Origin: Paenarthrobacter aurescens TC1
GTDB taxonomy: Bacteria; Actinomycetota; Actinomycetes; Actinomycetales; Micrococcaceae
Assembly (NCBI GenBank): GCA_000014925.1
Contig: CP000476.1
Location: 1 to 64,000 of the forward strand
DNA length: 64,000 nt
Direction: 5' to 3'
The notes beneath the pieces were generated by a model that made no database searches, was not told the origin of the DNA, and saw only the letters and a list, made by a program, of their open reading frames with translations. Positions 40,579 to 49,308 of the stretch are shown in pieces (within the stretch, counting starts at the first letter, position 1; each line of letters begins with the position of its first letter). A program made the translations under genes and the position numbers.

Positions 40579-40595
40579 GTTACAATTTCGTGACA
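40579..40595 (-). promoter_or_regulatory. Possible MtrA box upstream of the riboswitch
   Basis: GTTACAATTTCGTGACA contains GTNAC twice, 11 bp apart in the same orientation, matching the direct-repeat pattern described for the actinobacterial cell-wall regulator MtrA. It lies about 95 bp upstream of the riboswitch, where the promoter should be. Assignment is by pattern only. Confidence 0.45.
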
Positions 40596-40922
40596 CGGCG
40601 GGTTGTTTAGAGCGGCCGATGCCCGACCGTCACTGCTGCTCACAGCCAGGGTCAATGACCTCTGAATGTGTCTTCAGATGAGCGGCTACTTGCGCCAACG
40701 AACCGCATCGCCGGTTGGTTCCGGATCCCGGTCGTGGCGGCCGGGAACCTGCGTGCCCAAGGCTCCGTTCCGGAGAAACATCCGTGCTGGGGAAAAGAGG
40801 CGCCCAAGCCGTTAAGGAACGCGGATCCATCCTGGGGGAGGGCCCCGGATGCCGGCCATGCAGAAGCCCTTTGGCTGCCGTTGGTGCGGTGGTGCCGCTA
40901 TCGCCTCGACGTGGCCTGGGGT
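40596..40922. other. Intergenic region between the M23 gene promoter and SURF1
   Basis: About 330 bp. A 66-codon minus frame at 40630-40830 has no recognised domain. Plus-strand frames here continue as antisense of the SURF1 gene and look spurious. Nothing else recognised. Confidence 0.4.
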
Positions 40923-41780
40923 TTAGAGCCCCATGGAGTCCAGAAGAGCGTCTTCTTCCTCGGAGCCGGAGCTTTTACGCCGGGATGCCACCCGGGATGG
41001 CTGAATGGCATCAGTCCGGTCCTGCAGGCTTTCGGCCGTGTCACGGTCCTCGCGCCCTATGCGGGCCTGTTGCCGTGCCATGTATCCGAAAGCGACGAAC
41101 GCCAGGATCCCGAAAGTGATCCACTGCAGGGCGTAGGAAAGGTTGGACCCTTCCTTGACCGCGGGGGCGGCGAGCTGTTGGGGGACCACGGCTGGTTGAG
41201 GGGATTCCGAGGCCATGACCCCGTAGCTGCCCGTCATGAGCGGGTACTCCAGTTGTCCTGCGTAGTGGGACAGGTCGATGCTGGCCAACTGGCCCTCCGG
41301 CGCGTCACGGCCAAGATCAGGTTCGGATGGTTTGATGCGGATGACCGCTGCAACGTCACCGGTCGGCGGGCCAGGCACGGCATCGGGGTATCCCGGCCGG
41401 GCGTTACCGATCGGCAGCCACCCTCTGTTGACCGCGATCGTTTCACCGGAGGTCACCCGGAACGGGACCAGCACCTCGTATCCGGCGGCCGAATTGTTGG
41501 GCCGGTTCCTGACAATTTTCTGGTCCTGCGTAAGATACCGGCCCGTTACGGATACTGTTGTCCACTTCGCATCGGGGTCCGCTACCTCGAAGTAGGTCCG
41601 GGCGTCCTTGAACGGCACCGGGGTTTTGTCGTAGTTCTCCTGGACCCTGCGGATCTCGGCCACGGCCTGGTTCCGACGATCCATTTGCCAATTCCCCAGC
41701 CCGATGCATGCGGCGGCGAACAGGGCCGCCATCATCAGGAAACCCGCCCAGCGCCAGGACAGGAGGAAGCTATACGTCAT
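40923..41780 (-). CDS. SURF1-family cytochrome oxidase assembly factor
   Basis: 285 residues from the ATG at 41780, after GGAGG, 11 bp inside the end of resB. Membrane helices lie near the N-terminus (WRWAGFLMMAALFAAACIGLGNWQMDRR, with the SURF1 motif LGNWQ..R) and near the C-terminus (SYALQWITFGILAFVAFGYM, the family's Y..QW). Central motifs: VSVTGRY and NRGWLP. SURF1 helps insert heme a/Cu into aa3-type oxidase. A Ser/Arg/Glu-rich tail is typical of actinobacterial versions. The last gene of the ctaG-resB-surf1 unit. Confidence 0.92.
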   Translation of the reverse strand: MTYSFLLSWRWAGFLMMAALFAAACIGLGNWQMDRRNQAVAEIRRVQENYDKTPVPFKDARTYFEVADPDAKWTTVSVTGRYLTQDQKIVRNRPNNSAAGYEVLVPFRVTSGETIAVNRGWLPIGNARPGYPDAVPGPPTGDVAAVIRIKPSEPDLGRDAPEGQLASIDLSHYAGQLEYPLMTGSYGVMASESPQPAVVPQQLAAPAVKEGSNLSYALQWITFGILAFVAFGYMARQQARIGREDRDTAESLQDRTDAIQPSRVASRRKSSGSEEEDALLDSMGL

Positions 41781-43401
41781 TTGGGTCCTCCGGGAGTTGC
41801 CACTGGCGGGCCAGCATTGTACGGATTGCCGCCGACTCGGCGGCCAGGCGGTGGTCTTCACCGCGGGCCAGCAGACCATATTCGACCATCGTCCGGCCGT
41901 CTTCGTGGGTGCCGGCACGGACCCAGACCCGGCGGCGGTTCACATACAGCGAGGCCATCAGGCCGGCAACGGCCATGCTCGAGAACACCAGGACACCGGT
42001 TTGCCCGGGGGTGCTGCGGATGTCCACGCCGATGTAGCGTTTGAGCCCGTCGAAACTGATGCTTCCCTTGCCCTCGGGCAGCGTGTAAGTGCCACCTGGC
42101 GAGAGTGTGATGCCCTTGGCCGGAAGTTCCCGGCCGTTGAGCTGGGTCAGTCCCTTCACGTCGAGGTTGTAGACGTTTTGCGGCACACCGGTGTCCAAGC
42201 CGAGGTCGCCGTAGTAGGAGTTCAGGTTCAGTTGCGGGTTCAGCGGGTCGGGGTCGAAGCTGTAGGCCACACCTTCCTCGTTTTTGATGGCCGAAGGCAG
42301 GAAGAATCCCACGAAACCCAATTGCGACGGACGGGAGTCCGGAACCTTGATGACCACCGTTGACGTGTAGACCCCGTCGTTCGGGATGGCCACGACGGGG
42401 CCGCTGAAGGCAGTGTCGCCGTTTCCGTCCCGGACCGTGATGACCGGGGCGTAGCCGTTGCCGACGAGGAAGACGCCCACCTCGCCGAAGTAGACAGGGT
42501 CGTTGACCTTCAGAGTCCGGGGTACCTGATCCGCGTCGGGTGAATCCCGGGTCCGCAGCTGGGCGGTGAAATCAATGGGCTGGCCGAACTGCCGGGTGGA
42601 TTCCCTGTCGAACCTGACCGCGAACGTATCCAACGTCATCGTGAACGGCTGCAGCCATGAGGACTGGAAGTTGGTTCCGGGCGCGAAATTGTCGTACCCC
42701 ACCAGCGTATTGACGAAGGTTTCGCCTTCGATCAGGATCTTCTGCCCGCGGAAACCGAACAGCCCGCCAATGGCCACACAGAGCAGGACACCGATCAGCG
42801 AGGTGTGGAACAGCAGGTTCCCGGCTTCCTTCAGGAAGCCGCGTTCAGCTCCCAGCGAGGGCAGCGCTTCCTCCTCGCCCCTGACCTCGACACGGTAGCC
42901 TCGGTTTTTCAGCGCAGCGGCAGCATCGGCGATGGCAACCGCGGCGGGAATCCCGGCGTCTGCGGGCAGCACCAGGGTTCCGTACTCCGGGAGGCGGGAG
43001 AGCCGTTTAGGGGTACGCGGCGGCTGTGAACGCATGGCCTTGTAGTGGGCGCGGGCCCTCGGAACGACGCAGCCGATCAGGGAAATGAACAGCAGAAGGT
43101 AGATGGCCGAAAACCAGGCCGAGGAATAGACATCGAACAGCTGCAGCGCCTCCAGGGCCGGGCCGTAGTCCGGGCGGTCCTTGATGTACTGGGTCACGAC
43201 AGCGGGGTTGGCGGGCCGTTGCGGAAAGAGCGATCCCGGGACCGCAGCGACGGCCAACAGCAGCAGCAGGAACAGGGCGGTGCGCATGCTGGTCAGCTGG
43301 GTCCACGCCCAGCGAAGCGTACCCGCCGCTCCCAGAGCCGGCAGTGTGGGTCCGGGGTCGTCGCTGGGTCGTGCAGGAGCCGCAGGGTCAGGTGCTCTCA
43401 T
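41770..43401 (-). CDS. resB: ResB-like cytochrome c biogenesis protein
   Basis: 543 residues from the ATG at 43401, which overlaps the ctaG stop. Four membrane helices: TALFLLLLLAVAAVPGSLFPQR, AWFSAIYLLLFISLIGCVVPR, a third at LLFHTSLIGVLLCVAIGGLFGF and a last near residue 465 (VLVFSSMAVAGLMASLYV), with a large extracytoplasmic domain between the third and fourth. Works with a CcsA/ResC partner in system II cytochrome c maturation; no ResC gene is in the window. Supplied with reductant by CcdA/TlpA-type proteins, which are encoded 4 kb away. Confidence 0.92.
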   Translation of the reverse strand: MRAPDPAAPARPSDDPGPTLPALGAAGTLRWAWTQLTSMRTALFLLLLLAVAAVPGSLFPQRPANPAVVTQYIKDRPDYGPALEALQLFDVYSSAWFSAIYLLLFISLIGCVVPRARAHYKAMRSQPPRTPKRLSRLPEYGTLVLPADAGIPAAVAIADAAAALKNRGYRVEVRGEEEALPSLGAERGFLKEAGNLLFHTSLIGVLLCVAIGGLFGFRGQKILIEGETFVNTLVGYDNFAPGTNFQSSWLQPFTMTLDTFAVRFDRESTRQFGQPIDFTAQLRTRDSPDADQVPRTLKVNDPVYFGEVGVFLVGNGYAPVITVRDGNGDTAFSGPVVAIPNDGVYTSTVVIKVPDSRPSQLGFVGFFLPSAIKNEEGVAYSFDPDPLNPQLNLNSYYGDLGLDTGVPQNVYNLDVKGLTQLNGRELPAKGITLSPGGTYTLPEGKGSISFDGLKRYIGVDIRSTPGQTGVLVFSSMAVAGLMASLYVNRRRVWVRAGTHEDGRTMVEYGLLARGEDHRLAAESAAIRTMLARQWQLPEDPNDV

Positions 43402-44366
43402 CGCCGGCGCACCGGACGGGCAGCCAGTTGGCGCAGGTATTCGTTGTAGGCATCCAGGTCCGGGTCTCCGGCCACGGCCGCGGTCCGGTCCGCCTTGACC
43501 CATCCGCGGGCCTCCTCGCGCTGCCACCGCACGAGGATAAACATCAGCAACAGCACCCCGGGCAGTTCGCCGTAGGACCAGGCCAGCCCACCGGCCAGGC
43601 CTTGGTCCTGCATAGGGTCCACGTTCCAGCTTTCCGGCGGCGAGGCGAAGAATTTAACCATGGGTGCGGTGGCCATCATGATGACGACCCCGAAGAAGGC
43701 ATGCAGCGGCATTTCCGCGAAGATGTCCAGCATCCGGCCGAAATGTGTTTGCCTGCTCGGCAGCGGGTCCGCGGAAATCAGCGGGACCGTGAACAGGATG
43801 CCGGCGGCAAGGAACAACAGCTCCAGTCCGACGTGCCCGTACCAATTGGGAAGCAGCAGGTCTGCGAGACCGGAGAAGTAGACGCCGTAGAAGCTGAGCA
43901 GGAACAGCGGCACCATGAAGGCCGGATGGATGGCCAGCCGTCCCCAGCGTGAACGTAACCCCCACAGGGCGGCCTTCAGGACCGGCCGGCCCAACCGACC
44001 GTGCGGGGTTGCCCGCAACAGCAGGGTCCCAGGGGAGCCAATGACCAGCAGCGGCGGGACCGCCATCATCAGGGTCAGCTGCTGGAACATGAAGATGGAG
44101 AACATCCGCAGCCCGTAACCCTCGATCCCGGCTCCCATGATGACGATGATGGCCAGGCAGCCGAACAGGAACGACGCGGTGCGGACCGGTGACCAGTGCC
44201 GGCCTTGGCGCCAGAGGCTGATGGCTCCGGCGAGGTAGAAGAGAGCGGCGATCAGCGTCAGGACCGGAATCAGTGGAACCGGCTGGAGATTCGGGGCCAG
44301 GTACTCGCCCAGCGACGGGGGCAGCGAGGGAAGCCAGACGGGGCCCTCGACTCCAGGGTCGCCCAT
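43398..44366 (-). CDS. ctaG: Cytochrome c oxidase assembly protein (CtaG/caa3 type)
   Basis: About 322 residues from the ATG at 44366 (GTG at 44375 possible). Seven membrane helices; the FMFQQLTLMMAVPPLLVIGSPGTLLLR, HPAFMVPLFLLSFYGVYFSGL and MPLHAFFGVVIMMA segments are hallmarks of the caa3_CtaG family, with conserved histidines that may bind copper. Functions in CuB delivery or oxidase assembly. First gene of a leftward operon with resB and surf1. A second CtaG domain is fused to CopD just downstream on the other strand. Confidence 0.9.
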   Translation of the reverse strand: MGDPGVEGPVWLPSLPPSLGEYLAPNLQPVPLIPVLTLIAALFYLAGAISLWRQGRHWSPVRTASFLFGCLAIIVIMGAGIEGYGLRMFSIFMFQQLTLMMAVPPLLVIGSPGTLLLRATPHGRLGRPVLKAALWGLRSRWGRLAIHPAFMVPLFLLSFYGVYFSGLADLLLPNWYGHVGLELLFLAAGILFTVPLISADPLPSRQTHFGRMLDIFAEMPLHAFFGVVIMMATAPMVKFFASPPESWNVDPMQDQGLAGGLAWSYGELPGVLLLMFILVRWQREEARGWVKADRTAAVAGDPDLDAYNEYLRQLAARPVRRR

Positions 44367-44412
44367 CGTCAGCACCCCCGTCCGCGCTCGGTGGGCGGGA
44401 CAGGAGCGGACG

Positions 44413-44838
44413 CTAGCTGTTGCTGACCATTTTCAGTTTGTCCTCGCTGGCGTGTCCGACATGGGTCAGGCCCAGATCCAGCAGCATGCGCACGTGTGAA
44501 TCCGCCAGTGAGTAGTAGGCCATCCGGCCTGACCGACGGACCTGCACCACGCGCGGGCCTCGCAGCAGCCGCAGGGCATGGGAGACTCCGGATTCGCTCA
44601 GACCCGTGGTGGCCGCCAGATCGCACACACACATCTCGCCTTCGAGCAGGGCGATGAGGATCCGGACACGTCCCGGGTCCGAGAGCAGCCCGAAGATCAC
44701 CGCCAGATCCGCCACGTCCGTCTCGGCCGGCATCCGGGACCTGACAGCCGCGACCTTCTCGGCATCGACCAGGCGGACCGCACAGTCGCTGCCCGGCTGG
44801 CTGGGTGTAGACATCGTTGCTTGGACTGTGGCGGTCAT
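44413..44838 (-). CDS. ArsR/SmtB-family metal-sensing repressor
   Basis: 141 residues. Winged helix SDPGRVRILIALLEGEMCVCDLAATTGLSESGVSHALRLLRGPRVV. The EMCVCDL motif is the alpha-3 metal site of CadC/ArsR; an N-terminal cysteine (SDCAVR, about residue 19) could complete it. The last helix (DSHVRMLLDLGLTHVGHASE) matches the SmtB/CzrA alpha-5 site (D, H, H, E). So it may have two metal sites, as in CadC. It precedes the CtaG operon on the same strand and diverges from the CopD-CtaG gene. Confidence 0.88.
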   Translation of the reverse strand: MTATVQATMSTPSQPGSDCAVRLVDAEKVAAVRSRMPAETDVADLAVIFGLLSDPGRVRILIALLEGEMCVCDLAATTGLSESGVSHALRLLRGPRVVQVRRSGRMAYYSLADSHVRMLLDLGLTHVGHASEDKLKMVSNS

Positions 44839-45052
44839 TCATCAAGGCTACCTCTACTTGCTAATGTGTCGCATTTGCCCCTGGGGCTTGCCGGGAGGGC
44901 CCGGTCACCAGCAGACGGCTCCCGCCCGTGGCCAGCAACCGATTAACGTCTGAACAACTCTACAGATAATCTTGAATGGCGCCGGATGACCCTGCGCGGC
45001 CTGACTTCCGGACTCTTTGAAGGTCAGGCCCGGACTTGTGTTAGGAACCATA

Positions 45053-47158
45053 GTGGCGTTGAAAGCCCCGGCCGCCGGTGGAAGCCCGGCGGTATCGCCG
45101 AAACTGCGGTGGCTGGCAGCTGCCGGTGTGATTGCGCTGGTCGTCGTCCTCCTCGCTACCGCTTACGGCAGGGGAACATTGCCGGCCGAAACCCGCGATC
45201 CGGGTGCCCTGGTCCGGTGGGGCTATGGGGTGGCCCAGACCATGCAGAACGTGGCAGCCGCCGCTACCATCGGTGCCCTTGTTTTCGCGGCATTCATCGT
45301 GCCGCCGGTGCTGCAACGCCGGCGGAGCGCAGGCCGGACCGCAACCAGCGGAGCCACGGCGGCCGAGATCGCCGCGGCTGATGAGCACCCCGCGTTCAGC
45401 CGCATCATGGTGCTGGCCTCGGTGGCGAGCCTGACATGGACCCTCTCTGCATTGGCGGTGCTGGTGTTCAGCTTCGCCGACATCGCCGGCGTGCCCGTCT
45501 CCGGAAGCCCCGAGTTCGGCGCGCAGTTGACCTCCTACATCACCGAGCTTCCCAACGGCGCAGCGTGGCTGTGGGTCGTGATCATTTCGGCCGTTGTTGC
45601 GACACTGACCTTCAGTGTCCGCTCCAGCGGCGGCCTGGCCGCCGCTGCGCTGCTGGCCCTGGGCGGCCTGCTGCCGGTGGTGCTCATCGGCCACGCCGCC
45701 GGCGGCAACGACCACGAACAGGCCATCAACTCACTGGGCCTGCACCTGGTGGGAGTATGTCTCTGGCTGGGCGGACTCATCGCCCTGGCCGTGGGCGGGA
45801 CCGCCTTTGGCAAGGACACCGCGGCGGTCCTGGGACGCTTCTCCACCCTGGCAGGATTCGCCTTTGTCCTCGTGGTGGCTTCGGGCATCATCAATGCCAC
45901 CATCCGCATCGAACTCCCGGCCGGCCTCGCGTCCCCTTATGGTGTCCTGCTCCTGGCCAAAACGACAGCCGCCATCGTCCTGGGATCGATTGGATACCTG
46001 CACCGGAAGAGGCTCATCCCGGCCCTGAGCAGCAAATCCCACACCGGCCGGGCCACCGGGCTGATGTGGCGTTTCATCGTGGTCGAACTGCTGATCATGG
46101 GCGCCGTCAGCGGCCTCGCCGCCGCGCTCAGCCGCACCCCGCCACCTGCCGGGGAAGACATCCGGCCGGCCCTGACGCCCGCCGAGATCCTCACCGGATA
46201 CCTCCTGCCACCCGAACTGACTCCCGAGCGCTGGTTCACCATGTGGCGTCCGGACTGGCTCTGGATCGCCTTCGCCCTCTTCGCCGCCTACCTGTATCTG
46301 AGGGCGGCCCGGCGGCTGCGCAACCGCGGGGATACCTGGCCCTGGATCCGCAGTGCAGCGTGGCTTCTCGGGCTGGCCGCCCTGGTCTTCTTCACCTCGG
46401 GCGGCCCGTCGGTCTACGGGCGGATACTCTTCAGCGCCCACATGCTGGACCACATGGCCCTGACCATGATCGTCCCGGTCTTCCTCGTCCTCGGCGCGCC
46501 CGTCACCCTGGCCCTGAGGACCCTGAAGCCGCGACCGGACGGCTCCCGCGGGCCACGGGAGTGGCTGATGGTCCTGATCCATTCCCGGGTCGCCGCGATC
46601 ATCACACATCCACTGTTTGTCGCCGCCAACTTCGCCGGTTCCATCGTCCTGTTCTACTACTCCGACGCTTTCGGCTTCGCCCTCAAAGAGCACGTCGGAC
46701 ACGAACTGATGACCGTTCACTTCGTGATCACCGGGTACTTGTTCGTCCTGTCGATGATCGGCACCGACCCCGTGCCGCGGCGTGCCCCGTACCCGCTCCG
46801 ACTGCTGCTGCTCCTGGCCACGATGGCCTTCCACGCCTTCTTCGGCGTCACACTGATGGGATCGACCACCCTGATCCAGCCCGAATGGTTCACCGAGCTG
46901 GGCCGCGAATGGGGAGCGCCGCCACTGGAAGACCAGCAAATGGCCGGCGCCATCACCTGGGGCATCGGCGAAGTCCCGACATTGCTGATCGCCATCGGCG
47001 TTGCCATCATGTGGTCCCGCTCCGACGCCCGGGAAACGCGTCGCAGCGACCGGGCCGCGGCACGGAACAAGGACGCGGCCCTGGAAGCCTACAACGCCAT
47101 GCTTGCCGGTCTGGAAGAACGCAACGCCAAGGTCCGGGGCCGTGACGGAGACCAATGA
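45053..47158 (+). CDS. CopD-CtaG fusion copper resistance/oxidase assembly protein
   Basis: 701 residues from GTG at 45053 after TAGGAA; TTG at 45017 would add 12 residues without a ribosome site. The N-terminal half (about 1-370) is CopD-like: LPVVLIGHAAGGNDHEQAINSLGLHLVGVCLWLGGLIAL carries the family's conserved histidines. The C-terminal half (about 400-690) is CtaG-like (FSAHMLDHMALTMIVPVFLVLGAPVTLALR, THPLFVAANF, MAFHAFFGVTLM). Roughly 14-16 membrane helices. Moves copper across the membrane and/or supplies it to oxidase. The fusion is common in actinobacteria. Confidence 0.92.
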   Translation: MALKAPAAGGSPAVSPKLRWLAAAGVIALVVVLLATAYGRGTLPAETRDPGALVRWGYGVAQTMQNVAAAATIGALVFAAFIVPPVLQRRRSAGRTATSGATAAEIAAADEHPAFSRIMVLASVASLTWTLSALAVLVFSFADIAGVPVSGSPEFGAQLTSYITELPNGAAWLWVVIISAVVATLTFSVRSSGGLAAAALLALGGLLPVVLIGHAAGGNDHEQAINSLGLHLVGVCLWLGGLIALAVGGTAFGKDTAAVLGRFSTLAGFAFVLVVASGIINATIRIELPAGLASPYGVLLLAKTTAAIVLGSIGYLHRKRLIPALSSKSHTGRATGLMWRFIVVELLIMGAVSGLAAALSRTPPPAGEDIRPALTPAEILTGYLLPPELTPERWFTMWRPDWLWIAFALFAAYLYLRAARRLRNRGDTWPWIRSAAWLLGLAALVFFTSGGPSVYGRILFSAHMLDHMALTMIVPVFLVLGAPVTLALRTLKPRPDGSRGPREWLMVLIHSRVAAIITHPLFVAANFAGSIVLFYYSDAFGFALKEHVGHELMTVHFVITGYLFVLSMIGTDPVPRRAPYPLRLLLLLATMAFHAFFGVTLMGSTTLIQPEWFTELGREWGAPPLEDQQMAGAITWGIGEVPTLLIAIGVAIMWSRSDARETRRSDRAAARNKDAALEAYNAMLAGLEERNAKVRGRDGDQ

Positions 47159-47228
47159 GCTTGGCACATCCCAGCCCACTCTAGGTTCAGGGACTCCTGA
47201 ATCCAGAGATTCCTGTACTATCGCGGGT

Positions 47229-47606
47229 ATGCGCATACTTTCCACGATTGAGGTCCTGGCCCGCTTCGGCAAAGCTCTCGCTGACCCCACCAGGGCGGCG
47301 ATTCTGCTGCGGCTCAAGGACGGTCCGGCGTTCCCTTCGGACCTGGCGGACAGCATCGGGGTCAGTCGCCAGATTCTTTCCAACCATCTGGCTTGTCTGC
47401 GCGACTGCGGTCTGGTCGCAGCCGAGCCTGCCGGGCGGAGGGTCCGGTACGAGCTCTCGGACGCCAAGCTGGTCCACGCCCTTGATGACCTGCTCGGCAC
47501 CATCTTGACCGTCGATACGATCTGTGGCTGCGCCGAGCCCGACTGCGCCCAGGACGGCGCGCCGCTGTTCCCTGTTTCGTCCGATGCTTTGGAGGTCAGT
47601 GCGTGA
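47229..47606 (+). CDS. CmtR-like ArsR-family metal sensor
   Basis: 125 residues from the ATG at 47229. RFGKALADPTRAAILLRLKDGPAFPSDLADSIGVSRQILSNHLACLRDCGLVAAEPAGRRVRYELSDAKLVHALDDLL closely follows CmtR, including CLRDC on the recognition helix. The C-terminal tail (ICGCAEPDC) is richer in cysteine than CmtR and may supply further ligands. It overlaps the CDF exporter gene by 4 bp and is expected to repress it. Cd(II)/Pb(II)/Zn(II) are the likely signals. Confidence 0.9.
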   Translation: MRILSTIEVLARFGKALADPTRAAILLRLKDGPAFPSDLADSIGVSRQILSNHLACLRDCGLVAAEPAGRRVRYELSDAKLVHALDDLLGTILTVDTICGCAEPDCAQDGAPLFPVSSDALEVSA

Positions 47607-48520
47607 GCGGTCACGAGCACAACCATGCAGCCGAGGCGACCGCCCGGCGCGGGAAACTCATCGCTGTCTTTGCCATCACCTTCACGGTGATGATCGCCGA
47701 AATCATTGGCGCGGCACTGACCGGCAGCCTTGCATTGCTGGCAGATGCCGGCCACATGTTCACCGACTCCGCCGGGTTGCTGATCGCGCTCATCGCGGCA
47801 TCGCTGGCGCTCAAACCGGCCACCCTGACCCGCACCTGGGGCTACAAGCGGGCAGAAATCATCGCCGCTGCCGGACAAGCGGCCCTCCTGCTCGCCGTCG
47901 GCGGATTCGTCATCGTTGAAGGCATCCGACGGCTCTTCGAACCCCCCGAGATCGGTGAATCCGCCATGCTCTGGTTCGGCATCATCGGCCTTGTCGGCAA
48001 CGCCATCGGCCTGGTCATCCTCGCCTCGGGCCGGAACCACAACTTCAACATGAAGGCCGCCTTCCTGGAGGTCCTCAACGACGCCCTCGGCTCCGTGGCC
48101 GTCATCGCAGCCGCCATCATCATCGCCCTCACCGGCTGGCTCCAGGCCGACGCCCTCGTATCCCTGCTGATCGGCGTCCTGATCATCCCGCGGACCCTGA
48201 AACTGCTCCGCGACACCGTGAACGTACTCATGGAATCCACGCCCAAAGGCCTGGACCTGGCCAAAGTGCGCGAACACATCCTGGCCCTGCCCCACGTCAT
48301 CGACGTCCACGACCTGCACGCCTCACTGGTCGCTTCGGGAACACCGGTGCTCTCGGCGCACGTCACCGTTGAGGACAACTGCATGACCGACGGGCACGCC
48401 GCCAGCATCCTTGCAGACCTGCAGGACTGTGTCGCCCGGCACTTCGACATCAGCGTCGAACACTCCACCTTCCAAATCGAACCAGCCGCCCACCGCGACC
48501 AGGAAAGCATCCACCACTGA
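47603..48520 (+). CDS. Cation diffusion facilitator (CzcD-like) metal exporter
   Basis: 305 residues, GTG start overlapping the regulator stop. His-rich N-terminus (HEHNH), six membrane helices, the CDF metal sites LLADAGHMFTDSAGL (HxxxD in helix 2) and FLEVLNDALGSV (in place of the usual HxxxD in helix 5, here NDALG), and the C-terminal metallochaperone-like domain with DVHDLHASLV and LSAHVTVEDNC. Exports Zn/Cd/Co by proton antiport. The helix-5 N-D pair instead of H-D may shift specificity. Confidence 0.93.
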   Translation: MSGHEHNHAAEATARRGKLIAVFAITFTVMIAEIIGAALTGSLALLADAGHMFTDSAGLLIALIAASLALKPATLTRTWGYKRAEIIAAAGQAALLLAVGGFVIVEGIRRLFEPPEIGESAMLWFGIIGLVGNAIGLVILASGRNHNFNMKAAFLEVLNDALGSVAVIAAAIIIALTGWLQADALVSLLIGVLIIPRTLKLLRDTVNVLMESTPKGLDLAKVREHILALPHVIDVHDLHASLVASGTPVLSAHVTVEDNCMTDGHAASILADLQDCVARHFDISVEHSTFQIEPAAHRDQESIHH

Positions 48521-49212
48521 TGACACAAACAAAAACCCCTCCTCCTGCCCCGATGGATACCGCCAGGAAGGCCAGGGTGTTCATCTGGGTCCTGCTGGCC
48601 GTCCTGGTCGCCGTAGGCGTGATCTGGTACACCGTCTTTACCTTGAACAAACCCGCCCCGGCGGCCCCCACGCCGGCTGCGGAAGCCCAGCTGGTCCGGG
48701 AAGACAGCCACCGCGTCACCTCTCCGGCCACCGAGAAAGCCCAGCTCGTGGAGTTCCTGGACTTCGAATGCGAAGCATGCCTGGCAGCCCAGCCAGTGGT
48801 CGAGGAATTGAAGAAGGAATTCGGTGACAGGATCACCTTCGTCAACCGATACTTCCCTCTGCCGGCTCACCGCAATTCAGCCACCGCCGCCCTGGCCGTC
48901 GAGGCCGCCGCTCAGCAGGGCAAGTACGAGCAGATGTACGCCAAAATGTTCGAAACCCAGCCGCAATGGGGTGAAAAGACCGAGTCCCAGGCAGCCCTGT
49001 TCCGCACGTTCGCTCAGGAACTCGGACTGGACCTGGCCGCCTACGACGCCGCCGTGGCAGATGACAAAACCAAGGAACGGATCAAGAAGGACATCGCCGA
49101 CGGGACCGCCCTCGGCGTCAAAGGCACCCCGACATTCTTCCTCAACGGGAAGATGCTGACCTTGGAGACCAAGGAACAGTTCCGGCAGCTGCTCGTGGAC
49201 GCCGCCAAATAA
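48520..49212 (+). CDS. DsbA-like thioredoxin-fold protein, membrane-anchored
   Basis: 230 residues; its ATG shares one base with the CDF stop. One membrane helix (about 18-40) anchors an external DsbA/thioredoxin_4 domain: LVEFLDFECEACLAAQPVVEEL carries a CEAC active site in place of CPHC/CPFC, and GVKGTPTFFLNGK gives the cis-proline loop. The closely spaced helical insertion is typical of the DsbA family. A partner for the VKOR protein at 38.7 kb. The acidic residue within CxxC should change its redox potential. Confidence 0.9.
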   Translation: MTQTKTPPPAPMDTARKARVFIWVLLAVLVAVGVIWYTVFTLNKPAPAAPTPAAEAQLVREDSHRVTSPATEKAQLVEFLDFECEACLAAQPVVEELKKEFGDRITFVNRYFPLPAHRNSATAALAVEAAAQQGKYEQMYAKMFETQPQWGEKTESQAALFRTFAQELGLDLAAYDAAVADDKTKERIKKDIADGTALGVKGTPTFFLNGKMLTLETKEQFRQLLVDAAK

Positions 49213-49308
49213 CCGTACGGCCTGGATGGCGGACATCACCGCCTTCTCCTGCAATCATCCTTCTGCATACAACGTAGAAGACATATTTCCCCGAAAGGAC
49301 GGTGCGCG

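Noticed and set aside
40630..40830. 66-codon minus frame next to SURF1
   Set aside because: No ribosome site, no recognised domain, and composition is like random GC-rich sequence.
45731..48319. 862-codon minus-strand frame across the CopD-CtaG fusion, CmtR-like and CDF genes
   Set aside because: It spans several genes with firm family motifs and contains no domain of its own.
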